From: Planctomycetota bacterium
Lineage (GTDB): Bacteria; Planctomycetota; MHYJ01; JACPRB01
NCBI GenBank assembly: GCA_016209705.1
Contig: JACQVR010000094.1
Coordinates: 64,064 to 125,981, forward strand
Length of the DNA: 61,918 bases
Direction: 5' to 3'
Shown here: positions 52,728 through 60,720 of the stretch, piece after piece
Position numbering within the stretch: the stretch's first letter is position 1
How the letters are laid out: each line of letters begins with the position of its first letter
Made by a program: the position numbers and the translations under genes
The notes under the pieces: model-generated
Databases searched by the model: none
Told to the model about the DNA's origin: nothing
What the model saw: the letters and a program-made list of their open reading frames with translations, nothing else

Positions 52728-53864
52728 ATGAAGCCTCGATCCGGAACCGGGCTTTGTTTCGACCTCTCCCTGTTCTCCAAGGGAAATCGGGTTCGATTGC
52801 TCAAAGGCGGTGGGGAAGCCTATCCGCGCATGCTGGAGTCGATCGCCTCGGCGCGCCATTCGGTCCTGATGGAGATGTACACGTTCGCCAGCGACGCGAC
52901 CGGCTTGAGATTCGCCCGGGCGATGGCGGAACGCGCCCGGGCGGGCGTCGCGGTCCGGCTGCTCTACGACAGTCTCGGATCTCGCGACACATCCACCTCG
53001 ATCTTCCAATTCCTCCGAGCGGCGGGAGCGCGCGTCACGCCGTTCCGGCCCTGGGGCCGCTTCACGTGGCGCCGGCGCGACCATCGCAAGCTGGTGATCG
53101 TCGACGGCCGCCTCGCGTTCGTCGGCGGCCTCAATGTCTCCGACGCCTACGCCCCGGAATCGGAAGGAGGCCAGAATTGGCGCGACACGCAGATCGAGAT
53201 CGAAGGTCCCGAGGTCGGCGATCTCGTCTCCCTTTTCGCGGAGGTTTGGGGTGAAGAACGGGACGAGGACCTGTTCCCGGCGGGCGCGCCACCCGCGCCG
53301 GAGCCGGTGTCCGAGGGCGTTCCCGTCGCGGCGATCGGATCCGAGCGCCGGAGAATGCGAAAGGTGATCGGCACCAGCTATCTTCATGCGCTCCTGAACG
53401 CCCGGCGCCGCATCTGGATCGAGAACGCCTATTTCGTTCCGTCGCTCAAGTTCTCGCGCGCGCTGCGGCGGGCCGCGCTTCAAGGGGTCGATGTGCGTAT
53501 TTTGATCCCCTACCGAACGGACTTGTGGCCCGTGTACTATGCTACGCGGGCGCTCTTGGACGGAATGCTCAAGCGGGGCATTCGAATCTTCGAATACCAC
53601 GGCCCGATCTTGCACGCCAAGACCAGCGTCATCGACGGCTACTGGAGCTCGGTGGGTTCGTACAACCTCGATCACCTCAGCATGTTCCACAACTACGAGG
53701 CGACGGCCATCGTGCTCAGCCGGGACTTCGGCGCTCAAATGGAAGCGATGTTCGCGGAAGACTGCGGCCGTTCGGTGGAAGTGACCCGCGACCGCTGGCG
53801 GCGCCGCCCGCTGCGCCTGAGGGCGCTGGAGCAGTTCTGGTTCGCGTTCCGGTCGCTGATGTAG
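52728..53864 (+). CDS. Phospholipase D family cardiolipin synthase (ClsB-like)
   Basis: 378 residues. Two HKD motifs: HRKLVIVDGRLAFVGGLNVS and HAKTSVIDGYWSSVGSYNLD. The block MLESIASARHSVLMEMYTFA at the start and WIENAYFVPSLKFSRALRRA match ClsB/ClsC-type enzymes. No N-terminal membrane helices are seen, unlike ClsA. It probably condenses phosphatidylglycerol (made after PgsA at 16750) into cardiolipin. The start ATG at 52728 follows the lipoprotein gene closely. Confidence 0.9.
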   Translation: MKPRSGTGLCFDLSLFSKGNRVRLLKGGGEAYPRMLESIASARHSVLMEMYTFASDATGLRFARAMAERARAGVAVRLLYDSLGSRDTSTSIFQFLRAAGARVTPFRPWGRFTWRRRDHRKLVIVDGRLAFVGGLNVSDAYAPESEGGQNWRDTQIEIEGPEVGDLVSLFAEVWGEERDEDLFPAGAPPAPEPVSEGVPVAAIGSERRRMRKVIGTSYLHALLNARRRIWIENAYFVPSLKFSRALRRAALQGVDVRILIPYRTDLWPVYYATRALLDGMLKRGIRIFEYHGPILHAKTSVIDGYWSSVGSYNLDHLSMFHNYEATAIVLSRDFGAQMEAMFAEDCGRSVEVTRDRWRRRPLRLRALEQFWFAFRSLM

Positions 53865-53893
53865 GGGATGAGGAGAGGCGGGAGATGGAAAGG

Positions 53894-54973
53894 TCACGGC
53901 TCTGTTGAGACCGCGCAGGCGCCGATGATCTTATAGAGAACGCGCGCGCCGACGTTCGCGTTCCAGTCTCCTTCCCAGCGTGAACGAGGTTCCCGTGGAT
54001 CGGGCGCCACCTCGTTGAGATCGCCTCCGACGACCCGCCGGCCCGCGCGGCCCAGGGCGCGAAGCAGCTCGAAAAACTCGTTCATCGATAACCCGCCCGG
54101 CACGGGCGTGCCCGTGCTCGGACAAAGAATCGGATCGAATCCGTCGATGTCTACGCTCAGGTACACGGGGTCCGGAAGACAGGCGACGATTTCGTCGCAG
54201 ATCTTGGACCATGACTCGCCCGCATGGAGCCGCGCTCGAGTCCGGACATCGAAGAAGGCCGAGATCCGGACCGGCCCCTCCGCGGCGGATTCCTCGATCA
54301 TCCGGACTTCGCGCTCGCCGACGTCGCGGAGACCGACCTGCACGAGGTTCGCGACGCCGCGGCCGCCGAGCCTTCGAACGACGTTGTACATGATGCTCGC
54401 GTGGCTCCACTCGAAGCCTTCGTAGGATTCCCGAAGATCCGCGTGCGCGTCGATGTGCAGGATTCCCAATCCCGGGTATTTTTCCGCATAGGCCTTGATC
54501 GCGCCGAACGGCGTGGAGTGATCTCCTCCCAGGACGATCGGGACCTTGCCTTTCGCGAGCAGTTCTCGAACGGTCCGCTCGACCAGGTCGTTCATTTCGG
54601 CGCATCGCGCGTTGACGCCCGAAAGGTTCCGCTTCAACGCGCGGCGGCCCTCGAGATGTCCTCCGGCGCGGATGATGGGGACGGCCAGCCGGCGGGCGGC
54701 CCGGTTGAGCGCGGCGATCCGCCGCGGGCCGGGGTCGCTCGGGGCGATCATGGCGATCCCCCGCTCGTACGGCTTTCCGAAATCAAGGTCGAAGAGATCG
54801 ACCTGCCGGCTGGCCTCGAGGACGGCGGCCGGACCGTGACGCGTCCCGTCCCGATAACTGGTCGTGGCGTCGAACGGAACCGGAAGAACAACGAAGCGCG
54901 CGGCGTCCGGGGCGTACGGCAAGCCGAACAGTCCGGAACCGGTCGCCGCCGCCGCGTCGGGATCGAAGGCCAT
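53894..54973 (-). CDS. Ureohydrolase (agmatinase/arginase family)
   Basis: 359 residues from MAFDPDAAAATGSG. Manganese ligands are present in PIVLGGDHSTPFGAIKAYAE, LHIDAHADLRESYEGFEWSH and SVDIDGFDPILCPSTGTPVP. The family normally hydrolyses agmatine, arginine or a guanidino acid to urea. It is longer than typical SpeB by about 50 residues, with an insert before GGDHS (ALNRAARRLAVPIIRAGGHL). A TTGCGT/TATGCT promoter is 8 nt before the ATG, so the mRNA is probably leaderless. The divergent egtD gene shares the upstream region and the 33-bp repeat. Confidence 0.88.
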   Translation of the reverse strand: MAFDPDAAAATGSGLFGLPYAPDAARFVVLPVPFDATTSYRDGTRHGPAAVLEASRQVDLFDLDFGKPYERGIAMIAPSDPGPRRIAALNRAARRLAVPIIRAGGHLEGRRALKRNLSGVNARCAEMNDLVERTVRELLAKGKVPIVLGGDHSTPFGAIKAYAEKYPGLGILHIDAHADLRESYEGFEWSHASIMYNVVRRLGGRGVANLVQVGLRDVGEREVRMIEESAAEGPVRISAFFDVRTRARLHAGESWSKICDEIVACLPDPVYLSVDIDGFDPILCPSTGTPVPGGLSMNEFFELLRALGRAGRRVVGGDLNEVAPDPREPRSRWEGDWNANVGARVLYKIIGACAVSTEP

Positions 54974-54981
54974 GCGCTGAA

Positions 54982-55009
54982 AGCATACCGAAGAATTCGC
55001 GGGACGCAA
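54982..55009 (-). promoter_or_regulatory. Candidate promoter of the ureohydrolase gene
   Basis: On the minus strand TTGCGT (55009-55004), 16 nt, TATGCT (54987-54982), 8 nt from the start codon. The 33-bp repeat is 40 bp upstream of the -35. Confidence 0.45.
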
Positions 55010-55049
55010 CGGTCACGAGGGGGCAACGCCGGGCGGTCGCGTTAGCGTC

Positions 55050-55082
55050 TGTTACGCTAAGTTTTGAAAATATTTTGTAACA
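55050..55082. repeat. 33-bp dyad repeat, copy 3
   Basis: TGTTAC (55050-55055) to GTAACA (55077-55082), core GTTTTGAAAATATTTT. It lies in the 157-bp gap between the divergent ureohydrolase gene and egtD. An extra inverted repeat TTAGCG/CGCTAA (55042-55047, 55054-55059) overlaps its left end. It closely resembles copy 1. Confidence 0.8.
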
Positions 55083-55130
55083 AAATTATGCTTGGCTCGA
55101 GGGTCCTTCTCCTGCTTAGATTCGTAGCGC

Positions 55131-56126
55131 TTGAGCCGACCCGAAGAAAGAGCACGAACGAGCGTTCCCCTCGTCCTCGAGGTTCCCTCGGACCCGCAGG
55201 CCGCCGAGCGGGCGCGTTCCGAAATTCGGAGCCTCCTCGTGCGGAAGCCTCCGGAAATCAACTCGAAATACTTTTACGACGACCGCGGCTCCATGCTCTT
55301 CGAACGGATCTGCGAACTTCCGGAATATTACCCGACACGCACGGAACGTTCGCTTCTGGAGCGCATCGCCGGTCGCGTGACGGATTCGATCCGGGCCGAA
55401 GAACTGGTGGAGCTCGGTCCCGGAGGATCGACCAAGAACCGACTTCTCCTGGATAAGATGGCGGAAGCGGGGCGCCTGCGGCGATACGTGCCGCTGGACA
55501 CCAACGAAACCGTTTTGCGCCGGATGGCGGAGCATCTCGCCGACCGCTATTCCGGCCTTCACGTCCACGGTCTCGTGGGAGACTTCACCCAAATCCTGGA
55601 ATGCGTTCCGCGGGGAAACCGACGGCTGATCACGTTCCTCGGAGGAACGATCGGAAATTCCCGTCCTCGGGAAGCCGTGTCCTTTCTGTCGCGCATCGCG
55701 GCGCTCATGGGGCCGGACGACGGCTTTCTCCTGGGCATGGACTTGATCAAAGATACGGCGCGGCTGGAAGCCGCATACAACGATTCGGCGGGCGTCACGG
55801 CCGCGTTCAATCAAAACATCCTTCACGTCATGAACCGCCGGGTCGGCGCCGACTTCGAACCCGACCACTTCCGGCACCGCGCCTTTTATAATTCGAAAGA
55901 CCATTGGATCGAGATGCGGCTCGTGTCCACGCGGATTCAAACCGTCCGGCTTCCGGCCATCCGCCTGGAACTCTCCTTCCGGACGGGCGACGAGATCCTC
56001 ACGGAAATCAGCGCGAAGTACGATCGAGACCGGGCGGCCTCGATGCTGGCCCGCGCAGGCTTGCGCCTGATCGAGTGGTATGCCGATCCCGAGAATCTCT
56101 TCGCGCTTTCGCTGGCGCGCCGATAG
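55131..56126 (+). CDS. egtD: L-histidine N(alpha)-methyltransferase EgtD
   Basis: 331 residues from TTG. Family features: KYFYDDRGSMLFERICELPE (N-terminal His/Tyr region), EYYPTRTERSLLERI, the SAM site ELGPGGSTKNRLLLDKM, LITFLGGTIGNSRP, DLIKDTARLEAAYNDSAGVT and AFNQNILHVMNRRVGADFEP. It trimethylates histidine to hercynine. senA and senB follow at 12 and 6 bp, so the three form an operon. A TTGGCT/TTAGAT promoter (55092, 55116) may start a leaderless message. The 33-bp repeat lies 48 bp upstream. Confidence 0.96.
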   Translation: MSRPEERARTSVPLVLEVPSDPQAAERARSEIRSLLVRKPPEINSKYFYDDRGSMLFERICELPEYYPTRTERSLLERIAGRVTDSIRAEELVELGPGGSTKNRLLLDKMAEAGRLRRYVPLDTNETVLRRMAEHLADRYSGLHVHGLVGDFTQILECVPRGNRRLITFLGGTIGNSRPREAVSFLSRIAALMGPDDGFLLGMDLIKDTARLEAAYNDSAGVTAAFNQNILHVMNRRVGADFEPDHFRHRAFYNSKDHWIEMRLVSTRIQTVRLPAIRLELSFRTGDEILTEISAKYDRDRAASMLARAGLRLIEWYADPENLFALSLARR

Positions 56127-56138
56127 GATTTTCAGGGC

Positions 56139-57416
56139 ATGATCGTTCCCGCCGAATCGCGGATCGGAGACTTGATCGAAGCCCGATCCCGTAGTCTGGA
56201 CCTGGTCGCCGATCTGTCCGACGAACAGCTCATGGGGCCGCGCCTGGCGATCGTCAATCCGCTGCGCTGGGAGATCGGACATCTGGCGTGGTTTCAGGAA
56301 AAATGGATGCTCCGGCGCGGGGGAGGCCGGTCCGTTCTTGAACGGGCGGACGAACTGTACGACTCCGCCGCCGTGCCCCACGACCGGCGATGGGACCTGG
56401 ACCTTCCGTCCCGCCACGATACGCTCGCCTACATGCACCGCGTGCTGGGCCTCGTCCGCGACCGGCTGGATTCCGGGCCGGCCGGCGACGAGGACCTTTA
56501 TTTTCTCCGTCTCGTCACGTTCCACGAGGACATGCACGCCGAGGCGTTCCTCTATACACGGCAAACGCTGTCTTATCCGCCCCCTGGCTTGGCTCTCGCG
56601 GGAAAATCGCCGTCCGGAGGAGGCCCGTGGCCCGGAGACGCGGCCGTGCCGGGCGGCACGATCATGCTCGGCGCGGAACCGGACGAGCCTTTCGTATTCG
56701 ACAATGAAAAGTGGGCCCATCCCGTGGAGCTCAAGCCGTTTCGCATCGCGCGCGCGGCGGTGACCAACCAGGAATTCGCCGCGTTCGTCGAGGATCGCGG
56801 GTATGAACGGCGGGAGATCTGGAGCGAGAAGGGGTGGGCGTGGCGCGAGCGGTCGGGCGCGCGGCATCCGGTGTACTGGACGAGGGGCTCCGAAGGCCGG
56901 TGGCTCCACCGGCGCTTCGACCGCATCGTCCCGCTGGAACCTCATTTCCCGGTCATCCACGTTTCCTGGTACGAAGCCGAAGCGTACTGCCGGTGGGCCG
57001 ATCGCAGGCTCCCGACCGAAGCGGAATGGGAAGCGGCGGCGGCAGGCGGGGAACCGGGACGCCGGAAGCGGAGATACCCCTGGGGCGACGCTCCGCCAGG
57101 CCGGGAACAGGCGAATCTGGATGGCCGCGCTTTGCGGTGCGTTCCGGTGGACGCCTGTCCCGGCGGCGACGGCGTGTTCGGGTGCCGGCAATTGATCGGG
57201 AACGTGTGGGAATGGACGGCCGGCGATTTCGAACCGTATCCCGGGTTCGTCGCCGATCCATACAAGGAGTACTCCAAGCCGTGGTTCGGCACGCACAAGG
57301 TCCTGCGCGGCGGCTGCTGGGCGACACGCGGCCGCCTGCTCCGCAACACGTGGCGCAATTTCTACACCCCGGACCGGCGCGACGTCTTCGCCGGCTTTCG
57401 CACCTGCGCGCGTTGA
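56139..57416 (+). CDS. senA: Nonheme-iron synthase, SenA type (EgtB homologue)
   Basis: 425 residues. The DinB-like N-terminal domain supplies the iron ligands: His in GHLAWFQEKWML and the HxxxHxE in TFHEDMHAEAFLYTRQ. The C-terminal FGE-sulfatase domain holds VPGGTIMLGAEPDEPFVFDN, HVSWYEAEAYCRWADRRLPT, LIGNVWEWTAGDFEPYPGF and KVLRGGCWATRGRL. EgtB couples hercynine to gamma-Glu-Cys or Cys; SenA couples it to a selenosugar. The choice of SenA rests on senB directly after it. Biochemical specificity cannot be read from sequence alone. Confidence 0.85.
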   Translation: MIVPAESRIGDLIEARSRSLDLVADLSDEQLMGPRLAIVNPLRWEIGHLAWFQEKWMLRRGGGRSVLERADELYDSAAVPHDRRWDLDLPSRHDTLAYMHRVLGLVRDRLDSGPAGDEDLYFLRLVTFHEDMHAEAFLYTRQTLSYPPPGLALAGKSPSGGGPWPGDAAVPGGTIMLGAEPDEPFVFDNEKWAHPVELKPFRIARAAVTNQEFAAFVEDRGYERREIWSEKGWAWRERSGARHPVYWTRGSEGRWLHRRFDRIVPLEPHFPVIHVSWYEAEAYCRWADRRLPTEAEWEAAAAGGEPGRRKRRYPWGDAPPGREQANLDGRALRCVPVDACPGGDGVFGCRQLIGNVWEWTAGDFEPYPGFVADPYKEYSKPWFGTHKVLRGGCWATRGRLLRNTWRNFYTPDRRDVFAGFRTCAR

Positions 57417-57422
57417 CCCGCC

Positions 57423-58394
57423 GTGAAGCACCGGAAGCTCAAGATTTGCCTGGTCACGCCCGCGCCGCCGCGAGCCCGAAACGGAAACCGCGTGACCGCG
57501 CTGCGCTGGGCGCGGATCCTGCGAAAGCTGGGACATCGGGTGGCAATCCGGCAGGAATGCGACGGCGGATCCTACGATCTCCTGATCGCGCTGCACGCCT
57601 ACCGGAGCCACGCGTCCATCGCGCGATTCCGACGAGAACGGCCGGGTCTTCCGATCGTGGTGGCTTTGACGGGAACGGATCTCTACCGGGACCTTCCCGT
57701 CCGGCGCCGCGCGCAGATTTCGCTGGATTGGGCCACGCGCATCGTGGCGCTCCAACCGGCGGCGAGGTCCCACCTGGCGTCCCGACATCGACGCAAAACG
57801 CGCGTCATCTATCAATCGGCGGAGGCGATCCGCGGAACCGCGGCTCCGTGCCGCGCGTCGTTCGACATATGCGTTCTGGGCCACCTTCGTCCGGTGAAGG
57901 ATCCGTTTCGCGCGGCGAAAGCCGCTCGGCATCTCCCCGCCTCGTCGCGGATTCGGGTGCTCCATGCGGGGCGGGCGCTCAGCGCGGCGATGGCGCGCCG
58001 CGCGCGAGACGAAATGCAGAGCAACGCGAGGTACCGGTGGCTGGGAGAACGGCCGGTCCGCGAGGCGCGAAGGATCTTGGCGCGAAGCCGCCTCATGGTG
58101 CTGACGTCCAGGATGGAGGGGGGCGCCAACGTCGTTTCCGAGGCGCTCGCGGCCGGGGTTGCGATCCTCTCCTCGCGCATCGCCGGATCGGTCGGACTCC
58201 TGGGACGAAGATACCCGGGGTACTTTCCCGCCGGGGACACCCGCGCGCTGGCTCGCCTCATGCGGCGCGCGGAAACCGATCGCGGTTTTCTCGACCGGCT
58301 GAAGCGGGAATGCGCGCGGCGGCAACGGTTGGTCTCGCCCGCCCGAGAGCACCGCGCGTGGGCCGCGCTGATTCGGGAGCTGGCCGGATCATGA
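57423..58394 (+). CDS. senB: Selenosugar synthase SenB (TIGR04348-type glycosyltransferase)
   Basis: 323 residues from a GTG, 6 bp after senA. Family blocks: ICLVTPAPPRARNGNRVTAL, VALTGTDLYRDLPVRRRAQI, CVLGHLRPVKDPFRAAKAAR, TSRMEGGANVVSEALAAGVA and SSRIAGSVGLLGRRYPGYFP. This family was first a putative glycosyltransferase of unknown role and was later shown to make a seleno-GlcNAc from selenophosphate and UDP-GlcNAc in selenoneine synthesis. The third gene, senC (selenophosphate synthase-like), is not seen downstream: a convergent pirin gene starts 1 bp after. Confidence 0.92.
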   Translation: MKHRKLKICLVTPAPPRARNGNRVTALRWARILRKLGHRVAIRQECDGGSYDLLIALHAYRSHASIARFRRERPGLPIVVALTGTDLYRDLPVRRRAQISLDWATRIVALQPAARSHLASRHRRKTRVIYQSAEAIRGTAAPCRASFDICVLGHLRPVKDPFRAAKAARHLPASSRIRVLHAGRALSAAMARRARDEMQSNARYRWLGERPVREARRILARSRLMVLTSRMEGGANVVSEALAAGVAILSSRIAGSVGLLGRRYPGYFPAGDTRALARLMRRAETDRGFLDRLKRECARRQRLVSPAREHRAWAALIRELAGS

Positions 58395-58395
58395 A

Positions 58396-59094
58396 TCAGG
58401 CCAAATCGAACAGCAGGATTTCGGAGGGCCGCTCCGCGGCGATCCGGAGTTCCTCCACGCGGCGGGCGGCGGCGCCGTCTCCGGCGGAGACCCGATGCCC
58501 GTTGACATCGACCGCCCCTCGTGCCACCTGGATCCAGGCGTAGCGCTCCGGCTTGAGGGGATAGCGGACGCGTTGGCCCGAGTCGAGCAGGCCCGCGTGG
58601 AGCTCGACATCTTGATGTATGGTCAACGCTCCCTCTCGGCCGTCGCGCGATGCCACGAGCTGCAACCGGCCGCGCGTGTCGTGCGCCGTGATCCGGCGCT
58701 GTTCGAATTCGGGCTTCAGCCCTTTCCGCTCCGGATGGATCCAGATCTGGAGCAGGTGCAGAGCGTCGGTTGGCGACGGATTCATTTCGCTGTGCACCAC
58801 GCCGGTGCCGGCGGTCATGCGTTGAACCTCTCCCGCGGCCACGCGGGTCCGGTGGCCCATGCTGTCCTGATGTTCCACGGTTCCCGCCAGGACGTAGGTC
58901 AGGATCTCCATGTCGCGGTGGGGATGAGGCCCGAATCCCGTCCCCGGCTGAACGGTGTCCTCGTTGATCACGCGCAGGGCGCGGAATTCCACGTGCTGGG
59001 GATCGAAGTAATCCGCGAAAGAGAATGTGTGGAGGCTCAGCAACCAATCCGTGCGCGTCCGCCCGCGCTCGTCGGATTTTCGAATCGAGATCAT
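58396..59094 (-). CDS. Pirin family protein
   Basis: 232 residues from MISIRKSDERGRTR. Two cupin domains: the first has the metal ligands in TGFGPHPHRDMEILTYVLAG and GTGVVHSEMNPSP. The C-terminal cupin is typical (IQVARGAVDVNGHRVSAGDG). Bacterial pirins often act on flavonoids such as quercetin or as regulators; neither is shown here. The longer frame starts 14 codons earlier but lacks homology. It is convergent with senB. Confidence 0.92.
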   Translation of the reverse strand: MISIRKSDERGRTRTDWLLSLHTFSFADYFDPQHVEFRALRVINEDTVQPGTGFGPHPHRDMEILTYVLAGTVEHQDSMGHRTRVAAGEVQRMTAGTGVVHSEMNPSPTDALHLLQIWIHPERKGLKPEFEQRRITAHDTRGRLQLVASRDGREGALTIHQDVELHAGLLDSGQRVRYPLKPERYAWIQVARGAVDVNGHRVSAGDGAAARRVEELRIAAERPSEILLFDLA

Positions 59095-59158
59095 GATCGC
59101 CCGCCTTCCCGCGTCGGCGCCCCGGCGTGCGCACAACCATCGTAGCGCTTCGCCGCCG

Positions 59159-59941
59159 TCACCGCATCAAGGCGGCCATGACGTGGTCCGCCTCGCGGGC
59201 GGATTCGGTGACGAAGACGCAGACGACGCGGGGCGTGCGAAGGAGGAAGACCTTTAGATTCCCGCGCTCGAAAAACCGCCCCTCCATGCCGCCGATCGAC
59301 ATGACCTGACCTCCGGCCATATGGACCAAGTGCTGGGGCACGCTCATATGGGTGACGCACCGGCCGTCCGGCGTCCGCTGGAGCGTCCAGGAATATTTCC
59401 CCTTGGCGTTCACATCCTCAACGATGCCTACGGCTCCGAACGCGTATCCCGCCGCCTTCAAATCATGAAGGCAGGCGCAGACCCCCCGCTCGCGAAACCA
59501 GTTTTCCAGCGAGACCATGGCCTTGGAATCATCGGCTCCCGACACGTCGACCGCGTCGGCCGGAAGGACGGAATGATAGGCGGCCGCCGTATCCGCGAGG
59601 ACCGCCGCCTCGACGCGGCCGGAAGCGGAGAAGGGGTTCCAGAGCACCAGCGCGATGGTTCCCACCATCAGGGCCGCCGCCAACGACGCGAGCGACGGGA
59701 TCCATCTCCGCGCGCGCGGCCTGGAAATCGCCTCGTGGATGCGTCTTCGAAGGTTTTCAGAGGCGCGTTCCGATGCGATGCTCGCTTTCATCGCCTCCCG
59801 CAGTCGTCGTTCCGTCTCGAAGATCTCGGCGCACGTCGGGCAGAGGTTGAGGTGCTTCAAGACCTCGAGGTTCGCGGCGACCTCGAGTTCGTTGTCCTGG
59901 AAGGGATCCAGGTGGCGGCGCGCGTCGGTGCAATTCATCAT
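59159..59941 (-). CDS. Transmembrane anti-sigma factor with zinc-finger (zf-HC2) domain
   Basis: 260 residues (MNCTDARR at 59938 is an alternative start). The zinc-binding anti-sigma domain has CTDARRHLDPFQDNEL and LKHLNLCPTC (HxxxCxxC). A single membrane helix lies near 82-101 (SLAALMVGTIALVLWNPF). The extracytoplasmic part contains two Cys (GVCACLHDLKAAGYAFG), VSGADDSKAMVSLENWF. It should hold the ECF sigma factor encoded 7 bp upstream and release it on a signal. The Cys pair and beta-rich domain could sense redox or metal, but that is a guess. Confidence 0.9.
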   Translation of the reverse strand: MMNCTDARRHLDPFQDNELEVAANLEVLKHLNLCPTCAEIFETERRLREAMKASIASERASENLRRRIHEAISRPRARRWIPSLASLAAALMVGTIALVLWNPFSASGRVEAAVLADTAAAYHSVLPADAVDVSGADDSKAMVSLENWFRERGVCACLHDLKAAGYAFGAVGIVEDVNAKGKYSWTLQRTPDGRCVTHMSVPQHLVHMAGGQVMSIGGMEGRFFERGNLKVFLLRTPRVVCVFVTESAREADHVMAALMR

Positions 59942-59948
59942 GGTTCCT

Positions 59949-60506
59949 CTACTTCCGGAAGCCCCGCTCCCGAGCGTAGTCCAGCAGTTCTTCGCGAAGC
60001 AGGACGCGGGCGCGGAACAGGCGGCTCATCACCGTTCCGATGGGGATTTCCAAGGTTTCCGAGATTTCCCGATACGTCATTCCTTCGAACGTGGACAGCA
60101 CGAAAACTTGCTTTAGCTCCGCCGGCACCTTCTCCAGCGCCGCTTTGGCCTCGTCTCCAACCCACTCTCCCAGTTGGGCCAGGTCGGCGGTTCGAAGGTA
60201 CCGCGCCTCCTGGTCCGGCGTCGCTTCCGGGTTCAACTGCCGGAGGGAAGGATGGCGGGTCCTGGAGCGGATCGCGTTGATTCCCGAATTGATCAGAATC
60301 CGAAAAATCCAGGCCTTGAAATTGGTTCCGGGACGGTAGAGATCCATTTTTCGCCAGGCGCGCAACACCGTGTCCTGCACCAGATCCTCCGCGGCGGCGG
60401 CATCCACGAAGCGTCGCGCGACTCGAAGCAAGGAGTCCAGGAGCGGCCAGACCAGCTTCTCGAATTCCTCTCTTCGGTCGGCCACGGACTTCGCTCCTCC
60501 GCCCAT
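59949..60506 (-). CDS. ECF-type RNA polymerase sigma factor
   Basis: 185 residues. Region 2: AEDLVQDTVLRAWRKMDLYR and AWIFRILINSGINAIR. Region 4: LKQVFVLSTFEGMTYREISE and LEIPIGTVMSRLFRARVLL. The next gene on the strand is its membrane anti-sigma factor. A perfect 9-bp inverted repeat lies 12 nt before the start and may be its operator. Targets are not evident in the window. Confidence 0.94.
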   Translation of the reverse strand: MGGGAKSVADRREEFEKLVWPLLDSLLRVARRFVDAAAAEDLVQDTVLRAWRKMDLYRPGTNFKAWIFRILINSGINAIRSRTRHPSLRQLNPEATPDQEARYLRTADLAQLGEWVGDEAKAALEKVPAELKQVFVLSTFEGMTYREISETLEIPIGTVMSRLFRARVLLREELLDYARERGFRK

Positions 60507-60518
60507 ATGTTCAAAACG

Positions 60519-60549
60519 GTCATGGAGATGAAATTATTCCCTCCATGAC
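60519..60549. promoter_or_regulatory. Perfect 9-bp inverted repeat upstream of the ECF sigma gene
   Basis: GTCATGGAG (60519-60527), 13 nt of AT-rich spacer, CTCCATGAC (60541-60549). It lies 12-43 nt before the sigma gene start, so it could be an operator or a leader hairpin covering the ribosome-binding region. Confidence 0.6.
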
Positions 60550-60587
60550 TTCCCGGTTCTCAACATCAGCCATTTTCTTTAATGTAG

Positions 60588-60704
60588 AAACCGGTAAAGT
60601 ACGTGATCCAGGGTGCGGACCGGAACGTCTTCACTCTTGCGATGATCGGCGCCGACGGCAAGGAATTCGTTTGCACGGAGATCACGTGCACGAGGCGCAA
60701 ATAG
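60588..60704 (+). pseudogene. C-terminal relic of a DUF1579-like protein
   Basis: After an in-frame TAG, one frame reads KPVKYVIQGADRNVFTLAMI then GADGKEFVCTEITCTRRK and TAG at 60702-60704. This resembles the C-terminal end of DUF1579 proteins, which usually close with a KVMEITYTRR-like strand. No start codon or earlier part is present. The fragment directly precedes the DUF427 gene. Confidence 0.55.
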
Positions 60705-60720
60705 TGTGGAGGCCTTTCTC

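Noticed and set aside
56139..57416. OvoA-type 5-histidylcysteine sulfoxide synthase
   Set aside because: OvoA carries a C-terminal methyltransferase domain and is much longer; this protein has only the DinB and FGE-like domains.
55116..58352. A 1078-codon open frame on the minus strand, antisense to egtD-senA-senB
   Set aside because: The plus-strand genes are unmistakable. The antisense protein has shadow-like composition and no motifs.
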